Source: Anaeramoeba flamelloides (lineage: Eukaryota > Metamonada > Anaeramoebidae). From it: DNA of 64,000 nt. The notes under the pieces are model-generated. The model saw only the letters and a program-made list of their open reading frames with translations. It was not told the origin of the DNA and searched no databases. The stretch covers positions 5,475,501 to 5,539,500 of the forward strand of contig JANTQA010000063.1 in the NCBI GenBank assembly GCA_027625915.1. Direction: 5' to 3'. Of this stretch, positions 10,100-20,345 are shown in pieces. A program made the position numbers and the translations under genes. The number at the start of each line of letters is the position of its first letter. The stretch's first letter is position 1.

Positions 10100-13000
10100 A
10101 TGGTTAAAAAATACCATCTTTTACTGCTAGTACTCTTTTTAAAAATTACGATTGCAAATGAATTTCTTGACGCTGTAAAATATGGAGATCTTGGCGAGGT
10201 GAAAAGAATTCTTGAAACGAAAGATGCGCCACATGTCGACACACGATATTTAGGTCTGACTGCGCTTCACTACGCATCGGGCTATGGCTTTGAGCCCATT
10301 GTCGACTATTTGCTCACACAGGGCGCTGATCCCTTTCTCTTAGATTCAAGGCATGGCGAGACGGCCTTGCATAAGGCTGCACAGGGCGGCCATGTTGGCG
10401 TTGCCAAGTTGTTAGTCGAGAGGGCAGGTTCGTTTGTGAACACGAGGTCTGCGCTATTGGGCAATAGTGTCTCTGTCAACGCAGTATGGTACAAGCACCC
10501 AGAAGTCACCGAGTATTTCATGTCTCGGGGCGGCTTATTAGATTTGAAAAGCAAGCCCGTGGGGTTCACTGCATGGAAAATGATGAACAGCTCACGCACG
10601 GGCGGAGATCGCCAGCAGCAAATAGAATGGATGGATGAACACATGAAGCCGGTTTTAGTTGCCCAAAGGGAATTGATCGACAACGAGGCGAATGACTTCC
10701 CCCTGTATAAGGCGACAATTGACCACGACTCAAAGGCGGTCGAGGAATTAATAAAAGATGGGAAGGTGGAGAACATTGATCGAAGAACACTCAGGAGCGG
10801 ATCGCAATTTGACCATTTCACATGCTTAATGATTGCATCCAAAAATGGGGACACTGAGATCGTCAAGACCTTAATTGACAACAAGGCCGATTATACCCTA
10901 ATTGATGGGCTCTTCGGAATGAGTTCTTTACATTGGGCCTCCGCGTATGGCCATTCCAAAGCAGTGAAATTATTATTGTTTGACGAAATAATTAACGAGC
11001 GGTGCGATTGGTATGGGTTTACTCCGGTCCATATTGCAGTCTTGAACGGGCAGACGGAGAGCGTCAAGGAATTACTCAATAGCAAAAAAGTTGACATTTC
11101 CATCAAAAATGAATTAGGGCAAGTTGCTTTAGACACAGCGATCTATTATAACTATTCCGACATTGTTGGCCTTTTGGAAAGTTATCAAAACGAAAATGGC
11201 GGCATCAATTCCGACGCAGATGGGAATGAATACCTTTCTGATAACCTTTTCTCAATCATCCAAAGAAACGATTTAAGAGGAATATATGATTACATTATCA
11301 AATACTATGATCCAAAATACCTTAACCAAAGGGACGCATTGGGAAGAACGCCATTGATGATTTCAGCCGGCTTAGGATTCACGCAAATGACCGAGATGCT
11401 CTTGGTCAGTGGTGCTGATCCAAATCTCATTGAGCCAAGGCTGGGGAGAACGGCAACGCATTACGCAGCAGCGTCCGGGGTTGTTGACGTCGTATCCACA
11501 TTGGTCTCTCATGGCGGGTTTAGGGACATGCAAACGTCCCTGAATGGCCACTCTCCATTGATGGAGGCAATGCTCTTTAAGCATTTATTGGTGTCCAAAT
11601 TTTTAATAACACGGCGAGCGTATCTCACAACGTTTACGAATTATGATTTAAATGTCACGCAGCTGTCCACGTTTTTCAATGATCAGGAGCACATGACTTT
11701 ACTCAAGGAGAAAATCAAAGATCTGATCGAAAAGGATCTCGGCGAGAGATTGGAATACGATCTTTCGTTGTCGTTAATTCAAGGAACGATCGATAATGAT
11801 ACTGAAGCTGTTCATCATCTTTTGAACAACAGACTCTATTCTGGCAATATCAAAACTGCAGATCCTTCGATGATTGATGTGAACGCACAGCTTCGCTATC
11901 GATCAGATGGCAATGACGGCCACACGGCGTTGCTAATTTCAAGTCGTGACAATAGAGTCCAGATCACCTCAGAGTTATTGTCGAAGGGCCGAGCAAGATC
12001 AGATATAATCAGTGGCATGATGCGCTCAACGTCCTTACATAAGGCGGGCTATATGGGTAGACCTGATACACTAAAGCTATTATTAGAAGACGGCAGGGGC
12101 GAAATTGATGCGCAGGGACCTGAAAATTATTATACGTGCTTGCATGACTCCACTTGGCATGGCCATTATGAAAACACTCTTATAATCACTAATTATACCT
12201 TGAATTACGATTTGGTCGCTCAAAATCACTTTGTGCCCATTGACGAGGCACATAGATTCAATTATACAGATATCGCAGCACATTATCAAAATTTAATTGG
12301 TGATACAGACCCTATAAATTCCTTTTTAAACAAATCAAGTGATTACATCACAGCGGGCGAAATTGCAATATTCACCATCCAAACTGTCGATGACCATAAA
12401 AACCAGAAAACTGCAGGTGGCGACCGCTGGGTTGTTGAATGTACAGATGAAAGCGCTGATATTCAAGTTGTGGATCTCCATAATGGCAAATATAATGTTT
12501 TTATAAGCAATATTACACAAGCCTTTCAAGACGTTTCCCTTTCATTTTACATCAATGGTGCCTTACTTCAGAACACAAAATTTAAATTGCATGTGAATCC
12601 AACACATGTCGATCCCCAATTCTCTCAAATTACTTTTATCAACGAAGGGTGCTCTAATGTAAATGATAATGTGAAACTGAAAATTGTTTTGTGCGATCAA
12701 TTTCAAAATTGCCATTTAAAGGCTTGGGAAGATACCAAAATAAAAATGTTTCTACAGGGCGGCGAGGAGTATCTAATGACTCCCGAATTAGTTAAAGTTT
12801 CAGAGGATGAATATTACTATCAAGCAACATTCAAAGTTTCAAAATCGGGTAGTTACTTGCCATTGTTACAATTAGATGATACCTTGGTAGAGGATAAGGA
12901 AAATTCAATAATATATGTCTGTAATGATAAAAATTCTTGCGATTTGAAAAGCGGTAAATGTAATTGTAAAGAAGGAAATTTCGGGGATACCTGTCAAGAA

Positions 13001-13171
13001 ATTGAAAAAAGTAAAAGCCTTTCGACTGGTAATATAGTTTTAATAACCTTGGTTCCTACATTTTGTGTTTTGATTTTATTAATACCAATAATCATTTTAA
13101 TTGTTAGAAAGAAGAAAAAATCTAAAAATGGTGATTTGGATCATAAATTATTGGATTCAAGTGATGATTAA
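10100..13171 (+). CDS. type I membrane protein with ankyrin repeats, filamin folds and an EGF-like module
   Basis: A single-exon frame of 1023 residues. Residues 1-19 form a signal peptide (basic start, then LLLLVLFLK, cleavage near IAN-E). Residues 20 to about 735 are ankyrin repeats (TALHYASGYG, TALHKAAQGG, TPLMISAGLG, TATHYAAASG), apparently a duplicated two-part block of about 350 residues. Residues 746-833 match a filamin-type immunoglobulin fold (AGEIAIFTIQTVDD, GGDRW, HNGKYNVF); 835-938 look like a second, weaker one. C941-C965 is a short EGF-like cluster with five cysteines. Residues 978-1002 are a membrane helix, followed by RKKKK and a short acidic tail. The tail contains DHKLL, a DxxLL-type sorting signal. 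At least seven N-x-S/T sites suit a glycosylated outer part. Ankyrin repeats are normally cytosolic, so this arrangement is unusual. The domain reading is firm; ligand and role are unknown. GC is much higher than the flanks. Confidence 0.9.
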   Translation: MVKKYHLLLLVLFLKITIANEFLDAVKYGDLGEVKRILETKDAPHVDTRYLGLTALHYASGYGFEPIVDYLLTQGADPFLLDSRHGETALHKAAQGGHVGVAKLLVERAGSFVNTRSALLGNSVSVNAVWYKHPEVTEYFMSRGGLLDLKSKPVGFTAWKMMNSSRTGGDRQQQIEWMDEHMKPVLVAQRELIDNEANDFPLYKATIDHDSKAVEELIKDGKVENIDRRTLRSGSQFDHFTCLMIASKNGDTEIVKTLIDNKADYTLIDGLFGMSSLHWASAYGHSKAVKLLLFDEIINERCDWYGFTPVHIAVLNGQTESVKELLNSKKVDISIKNELGQVALDTAIYYNYSDIVGLLESYQNENGGINSDADGNEYLSDNLFSIIQRNDLRGIYDYIIKYYDPKYLNQRDALGRTPLMISAGLGFTQMTEMLLVSGADPNLIEPRLGRTATHYAAASGVVDVVSTLVSHGGFRDMQTSLNGHSPLMEAMLFKHLLVSKFLITRRAYLTTFTNYDLNVTQLSTFFNDQEHMTLLKEKIKDLIEKDLGERLEYDLSLSLIQGTIDNDTEAVHHLLNNRLYSGNIKTADPSMIDVNAQLRYRSDGNDGHTALLISSRDNRVQITSELLSKGRARSDIISGMMRSTSLHKAGYMGRPDTLKLLLEDGRGEIDAQGPENYYTCLHDSTWHGHYENTLIITNYTLNYDLVAQNHFVPIDEAHRFNYTDIAAHYQNLIGDTDPINSFLNKSSDYITAGEIAIFTIQTVDDHKNQKTAGGDRWVVECTDESADIQVVDLHNGKYNVFISNITQAFQDVSLSFYINGALLQNTKFKLHVNPTHVDPQFSQITFINEGCSNVNDNVKLKIVLCDQFQNCHLKAWEDTKIKMFLQGGEEYLMTPELVKVSEDEYYYQATFKVSKSGSYLPLLQLDDTLVEDKENSIIYVCNDKNSCDLKSGKCNCKEGNFGDTCQEIEKSKSLSTGNIVLITLVPTFCVLILLIPIIILIVRKKKKSKNGDLDHKLLDSSDD

Positions 13172-13302
13172 TAAAAAAGGTTAATTATTAATAATTTATA
13201 TATATATATATATAATTAAAATTTTTCTCAACAAAATCCCTAATTTTTCTTTTTTTTTTTTTTTTTTTTTTATTTATTTTGATTTCTTTTTTTTTTCCGA
13301 CA

Positions 13303-14506
13303 TTAGAGGTTTTGTTGATAACATGCTTAATTCACGATAAAGTTACAAAAATCGCGATAATATCAGAAAATCGCGATATTCAATATTATCGCGATAATAT
13401 AACAAATCACGATATTCTCTAAAATCGCGATTAAAAAGTAATCGCGATATAATAGTTGATGAGTTTTTGGGCTAATTGAGAAATATTTTTACAAAGAAAT
13501 TTTTTTTGATCAAAAAATAGCTTAGGTAAAAAAAAAGTCATTCTTTGAAAAAACAAAACAAAAAGATACTTGATTCAATCAAGGATCAGATCAAAGAGTT
13601 TTATTGTGTTTTCATTTTATTTGGTTGACAAACCTATCAATCTTTTAAGATCAACAACAATACGAAATAAAGAGAAATAAATATTTTTTCAGTTAAACGT
13701 GGTATTGGAAATTGATTTGAATAATTAGCTTCTAAAACAACCAACACTTTATCTGTTCTTTAAAGAATGTTTTCTTTGGTTACAATATTTTAATTTTTTC
13801 TCCAAAAGCTAAAAGGAGTTGGATAACTTTTCAAAAAATTTCACAACAACCATTGCCAGATGATCACCAATTATTAAGATTTTTTATACAATTGTTGTCT
13901 TATTGTTCTTCTTTTTCTTCTCATACCTTTGTATTAGACAGAAAACACATTTAGAACTTAGAGGTTTTTGTTTGATCGATCACCAATAAGAAGTCAAATT
14001 ATTCTTTATTCTTTTTGGCTATTTAAAATTGTGGAGGTAACAACTCCATTTTAAGAAAACACATCATATCTTATATTCAAGTGTATTGTTGAAATGGGTA
14101 ATTATTTGTTTGATCATAAAATTTGTTTGAGATTTTATATTTTGTTAAAAAAAAAATGAAAAGAATAAAATTTTTTTCCACAACAAACCAACACCATCAT
14201 CCCCTTTATAAAAGTTTCATGTCTTTCAAAACTTTCAAACACTTGAAGACATTTCAGAACCCTTACAAACAATTTCTGACATTATTAAAGGGTAAAGTGT
14301 TGTAAAAGTATCAAGGCTTTGTTAAAATCAAGAGATTTTTTTAAAGTGATTTCAAAAAAATAATTTTTCATTTTTTCGCGATAATGTTGTTTATCGTGAT
14401 TTTATGATTTTTTCGCAATAAAGTTGGACTAATCGAGATTTTTTTAATACTGTTGAGATTTTATTGTTAATATCATGATAATATATGTTATCATCAAAAC
14501 CTCTAA
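13303..14506. mobile_element. 1.2-kb non-autonomous DNA element with CGCG subterminal palindromes
   Basis: The ends are inverted copies: TTAGAGGTTTTGTTGATAAC on the left and the complement of TTAGAGGTTTTGATGATAAC on the right. Just inside the left end lie five perfect ATCGCGAT-type palindromes plus two degenerate ones within 150 bp. Weaker versions lie inside the right end (TCGCGATAAT, ATCGTGATT). Clustered subterminal repeats are known as transposase-binding sites in hAT and CACTA elements, but superfamily cannot be assigned here because no clear target duplication is visible. There is no transposase frame. It starts about 130 bp after the ankyrin gene. Confidence 0.75.
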
Positions 14507-15479
14507 TTAAAACAATACTAGAAAATAAGATTAAAACAATTTGTTGTAAAAATTCCTCAATCTATACTCTATTTTGTCATTTTTTTTATTGAGATATGGT
14601 GTTAATTCAAAAATAATTATCAATATAAAAGAGAGGGGGGGATAAAATTATTGAAATATAATAATAAAAAAATTTCTTTTTTTGAAAACTTAAAAGAATA
14701 AAATATTTTGAAATTAATAAATCTCAATTTGATGATTAATTTTTGTCAAAATTTTATCAGATTTATTTTTTTTTCTAAAGATTTAGTTTAATTTATTTCA
14801 TTTACTAGGGTAAGAATTGGAATATTAATAATTAAAAATTCAAATATTTTTTTTTTGGGTAAATCTATTCTTTCCGGCTTAAAACTAAAAATATATTACC
14901 GAATTTTGAAGAATTAGTTGTATTATTAAATAAATTATGATAGATTTCTTATTGGTTTTATATTAGAAAAGTGCAAATTTTGAATTCAATAAATAGAATT
15001 ATAATTAATAAAATCTTTAGATATGATTAACTTATCCATTTCATCAGCAAAACAGAAATTACTAAAAACATTTTAAAACTCCCAGCCCGATTTGATTTTC
15101 TTTTTTAAAAAATAATAGTCTCTTAAGAACTTTTTTATACTAAAACAAATTTTTCTATAGCACTATATTATCAAATCTACAAATAGGGTTTTGAAAAATC
15201 AAAAAAATCTAATTATTTTTTAACTGATCTCCCTGAACAAAATTTTGTTAGACTTTCAAACAATACCAACTTCACCCCCACCCCCAATCAATTCCTGGAT
15301 GTTTCATCTAAAAACATGTCTTAACCCGGTTAATTGACAAAATTTTTGGTATAAATTTTGTATCAAATCTGATTATTACACAAAAAATTAATTAATAATA
15401 AAAATAAAAAAAAAAATATTAAAAATATTAAATAAAAAATTTATATTGTGATCAGGTATTAGAATCCGAATTTTCATAT
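14507..15479. other. intergenic, nothing recognised
   Basis: AT-rich spacer between the CGCG element and the 3' end of the hydrolase gene. It probably includes that gene's 3' untranslated region. No frame, repeat or hairpin stood out. Confidence 0.4.
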
Positions 15480-17499
15480 TCAAAGGATTGTATTTTTGGA
15501 ATTTTTTTTTTTTGGATTACTTTTCTTTTTTTGAAGAGAATATCTCTGATTATGATGATTTTTATTGATATTTTTATTTTTTATTTTTTGTTTTTGTTTC
15601 TTCCCATGATAAGACTTAATGGTGTTTGTCTGCTTTGTTTGACTATATTGAGGGTATTTTTTCTTTGGCAGTGTTCTTTTTGATTGGTGTTGGCGTTGGT
15701 GGGTTTTGAGATTTTTATTATAAGTATTAAGTTTCTGAAGAGTTTGTTTTTTTTGGTTTGTCTTATTTTTCAGCATTTGTTTTAAATGTTGTTTGTATTT
15801 TTGGATTTGTTGTTTTTCCTTAAAGATATTATAGTCGAAATCAAAAACAGATTCTGAACTTGAGCTGGAAGTTAAATCAAGATTAGCCCCATATTTTAAA
15901 GTCCACTGTTTAAATTTATTGTTATTTGGTTTTTTTTTCTGAAAATTTGAATATCTTTTCCGATATCTGTCTTTCTGTCTTTCTATTTTTTTTAATTTAT
16001 CTTTTTCTTGTTTTTGTTTTTCTTCTTCTTTTTGTTTTTGTTTATTTTTTTTCGATTGTGTCTGATAATATCTCTTTCCTCTTCCTTTTTTTTTGAAACT
16101 TTTCAATCCTTCTTTTCGGCTTTTTCTAATTGTTTTTGATTTTTCTTCTTTAATTTTCTTTTGGTTTTCTGGTATTAAAAAATCGATTAATCGGTTTATT
16201 TCACGATAAAATCTTATCCTGTATCGTGACTCAATATTGTTATGACCTGCATTTTTAATCCAAATACAATCAAATTGATTTGGAAATAATTTAAATAGCA
16301 TTTCCCCGTGTTTAACTGGCACCACTTTGTCTTGCGTGCCATGTACAACCATTACGGGTACTTTCACATTTGGCGCCTTTTTCACGTTGACAAAGATATC
16401 GTAAGGCAGATTCACATTAAATTTAAACACAACCCGGAAGCAGGAAAGTATTGGTGAGACCAATAGCACTCCTGCGCATGGGTGCCTGGAGGCAATCTCC
16501 AAAACAACAGCGGAGCCCAAGCTATGCCCAAACCAGATAATTTCGGAAGGATCCACATTCTGCTGATTAACTAACCATAGATAGACTGCCTCCGCACTTT
16601 GATAGCAATTGGTTTCTCTCCTTTTGCCCTTCGTTTGCGGGTATCCTGGGTACTCAAATAAGCAGACATTGCAATTTGTTTTATGCGCAAGCCTGGTTGC
16701 AAAACGATCTAGCTCATAGATCGATTCTCCATTGCCATGAGAGAAAATTATAGTCATTCTTTTACGATTTTGGAATGGTAATTGCCCTTTTTCTTTTTCA
16801 TTTTTTGAGCTTTCAGTTTGGGTGTATTCTTGTAGTTTGAATTTTTGATCAATCGAATTTGTTTTGGAGTATTTTTTTTCTTTTTATTTTTATTATGGAA
16901 GAACACATTAATTGTTTAATTCAGAATTTGTAAAATTAGAGTCAAAAAGAAATTGTTTTTAATGCCAATTTAAAAAATTCATGATTGATTTTTTTTTTTG
17001 AAAGGAAACCAATTGATCTTGATTTTTCTTATTTTTTTGTTAAATCGTGTGTTGGGTTTTTTACATCTAAACCTAAAGAAAGCTTTCAAAAAAGTATGAT
17101 TTTTTTTTTGTTTTCTTGAAAAATAAACAAAGAAGGAAAAGAAATCAAACTATCTTCTTCATGTTCGCTCCAGCTCTCCTCTTCTGTTTCTGTTAACTGG
17201 AACTCATTTTTTTTTGTTCCCTTTTTCTTACTAAGGCCCTTCCCTTGCTTTTTGATTGTATCTTCATCGGGTGAGGTCAGAGACCAAGATCGGTTGCAAA
17301 AAGAATCGGTATCACTTGTGGATGTCATCCCACGCATCCTGACAAGTCGAAAATCTTCTTCGTATTCATCTTCTGGGGTAAATCGAAAGATCGGGACTTT
17401 TAAATTATTCTTTGTTTTTGTCCAAATCACTTTTTCTTTGTGCTTCAAGGTAATTCGTTTTGGCGGTCGAAAGACAATTTTGCTTACCAGTGGTCCCAT
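15480..17499 (-). CDS. ABHD17-like alpha/beta hydrolase with lysine-rich tail (two exons)
   Basis: The second exon carries the catalytic fold: FSHGNG (oxyanion region), the nucleophile elbow GHSLG (S79 counted from the Met at 16757), HGTQDKVVP (acid D143) and NAGHNN (H172). The order and spacing match the ABHD17 group, membrane-attached enzymes that remove palmitate from proteins. The first exon begins MGPLVSKIVFRPP, like the N-terminus of plant ABHD17 relatives, and Gly2 suggests myristoylation. That Met (17499) is preferred to the upstream one at 17577. Between the VPIFRF strand and IIFSHG lies an insertion of over 100 acidic and basic residues. The intron falls in it: donor near 17150 or 17128, acceptor near 16829 or 16810, and both pairs keep frame. 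The last 200 residues are Lys/Gln/Asn-rich low complexity and absent from the family. The hydrolase call is firm; joining the exons is likely; the exact splice is open. Confidence 0.8.
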
Positions 17500-18103
17500 G
17501 ATTAAAATTTTTGAATGGTTAAAATTAAGATGGTTTTGCTTTTTATTAGTATTTTGAAATTCACTTTTTTGTGACAAGGAATTTTTTTAAGAAGAAATGC
17601 AAAAACTAAATAAATAATTCTCAAATTTTTTTCCTTTTATAAAAAATAAAAATGATTTTTTGATCTTTTTTACAAGAATTTAATTTTCACAAGAAAACGT
17701 TAAATTTTTTTGATTTTTTTAAAAAAAAATATTTGAGATTTTGTCTATTGCTTTACAGTAACCATGTTTTGTTAAATTTGAGGAAATTTTAGAGATTGTT
17801 TCTTGTTTTCCAATTTTAAAAAGTTGTAATTTGTGATAATTGTTTTAGAAAAACTAAATTATGTTTCAATGTTGACAAATAATACAGACAACACACAACA
17901 CACTTCAACTGATCGAATCAAAAATAAAAGAAAAAACTAACAAATGTCATGAAAAGGATCAAAATTTTAAAGAGTTATGTTTTGTAATACCAAGAAAGTT
18001 TCTGTATAATGGTTTGTGTTGTATTTTCTTTTTATTTTGAACGGTACTGTTTTAAAAGTAAAGACAGCAAGAAATGTGTAACCTGTAAAGAAAATTCAAA
18101 ACT

Positions 18104-18485
18104 TTGTTTCATTTTGAGGAAAGTTTAAACATTAGTGGATCAAAGGAACAGACAATAAATGATCTGAAAACTACACTGGTTTCTTACAAACCTGCAATTA
18201 AAAAGGGAATTCTTAAAAATAAACAGATGAAAAAGGATAATTGTTCTCAAAAAATAGAGTTAATTTTTGACAATTTATTCTCCAAAAAAATAAATCCGTT
18301 AAAAATTTTAAAAAATGAATTATATAAATAAAAAATTTGTAACAAATTCCTTTCATAATTTAAATTTTACTGAAAATATCAAGGGATTTATCATCAAAGT
18401 TAATTTATCTGAGTTGCTACAAGTTCGGACAGGCTTAGATGTCGAATTGGAAAAAGATGAAAAAAAATCACGGATTAGATTTTGA
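18104..18485 (+). other. two overlapping coding-like short frames, possible gene or gene remnant
   Basis: Frame 18104-18331 gives 75 residues (SLNISGSKEQTINDLKTTLV and on). A frame shifted by one base, 18315-18485, gives 56 residues ending LLQVRTGLDVELEKD-EKKSRIRF. Both have charged, balanced composition and local GC above the surroundings, unlike chance frames nearby. They could be two exons, or one decayed gene with a frame break. I recognise no family. Confidence 0.25.
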
Positions 18486-19572
18486 AACATTCGTTTTAAG
18501 ATTTGGGTAAAGGTTTTATGCCCACTCCATTCTTATAAAACCAAGATCATTAAATATGTTTTATCATTTGGGAAAAAAAGTAAAACTGTTCAGGAAAAAA
18601 GTCTACACGATTTTTAATGGGAAATGTAAAGAGAATCTAAAAAGCAGAGCAAAATCAAATAAAAGAAGAAAAAAATTCACTTTAAAGAATAATTCATGAT
18701 ACAGTTGTTTCAAAAACCCGTGTTGATTTTTTTAAAATTTGTTTTTCAGACTTTATCTGTGTGCTTATAACTGTTGTTATTAAAAATTTTTTAATTGTGT
18801 TTTGGGTTTTTTTTAAGTGTTATCAAAAATGAAAATTTTTCAATAGTATGTATGTTTTCATAAACGAATTCTATCTTGAAAATAATAATTTCATTCTCGT
18901 ATAAATAGATGAAAATTTATTTATTCAAAGATCCCCAAAAACTATTTTTTCTTCTAATTGAATGACAAACACATGATCTTTTTGTAATCAATGGGTGTTG
19001 AAATTTAAAAAGATCTAATTCTCTCTCATTATTAAACTTTTTGAAATAGAATTTATTTTTAAATGATTAAACAAATGTTCTTGTAGAATGTTTTTAAATA
19101 GTATAAAATTTCAGCTGATTAAGTTTTTTTTCAGTTCTCGAATATTCCTTCATTTAAGATTCTTATCTCACCCAATAAATATCACAAAAAAGAAAGAAAA
19201 ATAAATAAAAAAAGTTCCAACAATTACAAGGGGTGATTTTTAGGCTAATGGAAGAACCTCAATTTTTTTGGAAATTCTTTAATAATTAACCAATTTTGAG
19301 AAAATTTTATATTTTATTTTATTATCCCAAATATTTACTAGACCTATAAGAATAAAAATGCGAGGAATAACAATTGTTCAAAATATTAATTAAAGGGGTT
19401 TTATTGTAAAAATAATTTCATTCTTCAACCACAAAAAAATATCCCATAATTTTTCTTCTTAGAGATCTGAAATAACCCCTTTTTATAGACTAAGTTAATA
19501 CCTTCTCATCAGAAATGATTTTAAATATTTTATTGAACTAAAATTCAATTTTTAAATTTATTTGTCGAATCT

Positions 19573-20345
19573 ATCAAATATTCCCCAAAATACCCGAAAA
19601 TCGAAAATACTCGAAAATTATTTAACAACGAAAAAACAGTTTTTGAATCACTTCTAAGAAACTCTAGTGTTCGTATACTTGGTTTAACGGTAAATTTGGA
19701 ATTTTGTTGTAGAATATTTTTTTTTTTGACTGGAAAATATCAAAATTCAAAAAATATAAATTTTAGGGAATAGTATCCAACTAATTTTGTGTGAAAGGGA
19801 TTGGTATCTTGGATGACTGTAACATTTCTGACCATTTCGAAATGGTATTAACTAAATGAGAGAAGATATACTTGTAAAGAAAATCTCTAATTGTGTATCA
19901 TTACTCATAATTTTGTAATCTTAAATAAAATACAAAAATAACCAAGTAATATCTAATCATACAATATATACCCATACCCTACACAAGGTGACCCAAGCCA
20001 AACCTTATTTTAACTTACCATTCGATAAACGAAACTGGTTTAACCAAAGCATACAAACACGCACCTACCAAACCTAACACAAACACATAACCATACCCTG
20101 ACATACATATATACATTTACCCTAATAAGTACCAACAATTACTCAAATATACTGAAAAGGCACCAAAAACTCGTAAAGGGTAGTTTAAAGTAGAAAATTC
20201 AAAAAAATATATTTTGTCTGAAAGTAAAATTGTTATTTTTACCTTAAACTGGATATATTGACACAAGGGTTTCTTAGAAGTTGTTCAAAAGTGTTTTTTC
20301 ATGGTTAAAAAATTTTCGGATATTTTCGGAAATATTTCAAACACC
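19573..20345. mobile_element. long-TIR inverted-repeat element, family H
   Basis: The arms of about 110-125 bp at 19573-19700 and 20238-20345 are inverted copies. Shared blocks are CTTCTAAGAAAC, TTTAAC then GAAAAAACA, and CCGAAAAT repeats. The centre holds no protein frame. A foldback-like DNA element of about 770 bp; no second copy was noticed in the window. Confidence 0.65.

Noticed and set aside
10306-10884. 192-residue minus-strand frame inside the ankyrin gene
   Set aside because: It is a shadow of the GC-rich coding strand. Ankyrin motifs are on the plus strand throughout.
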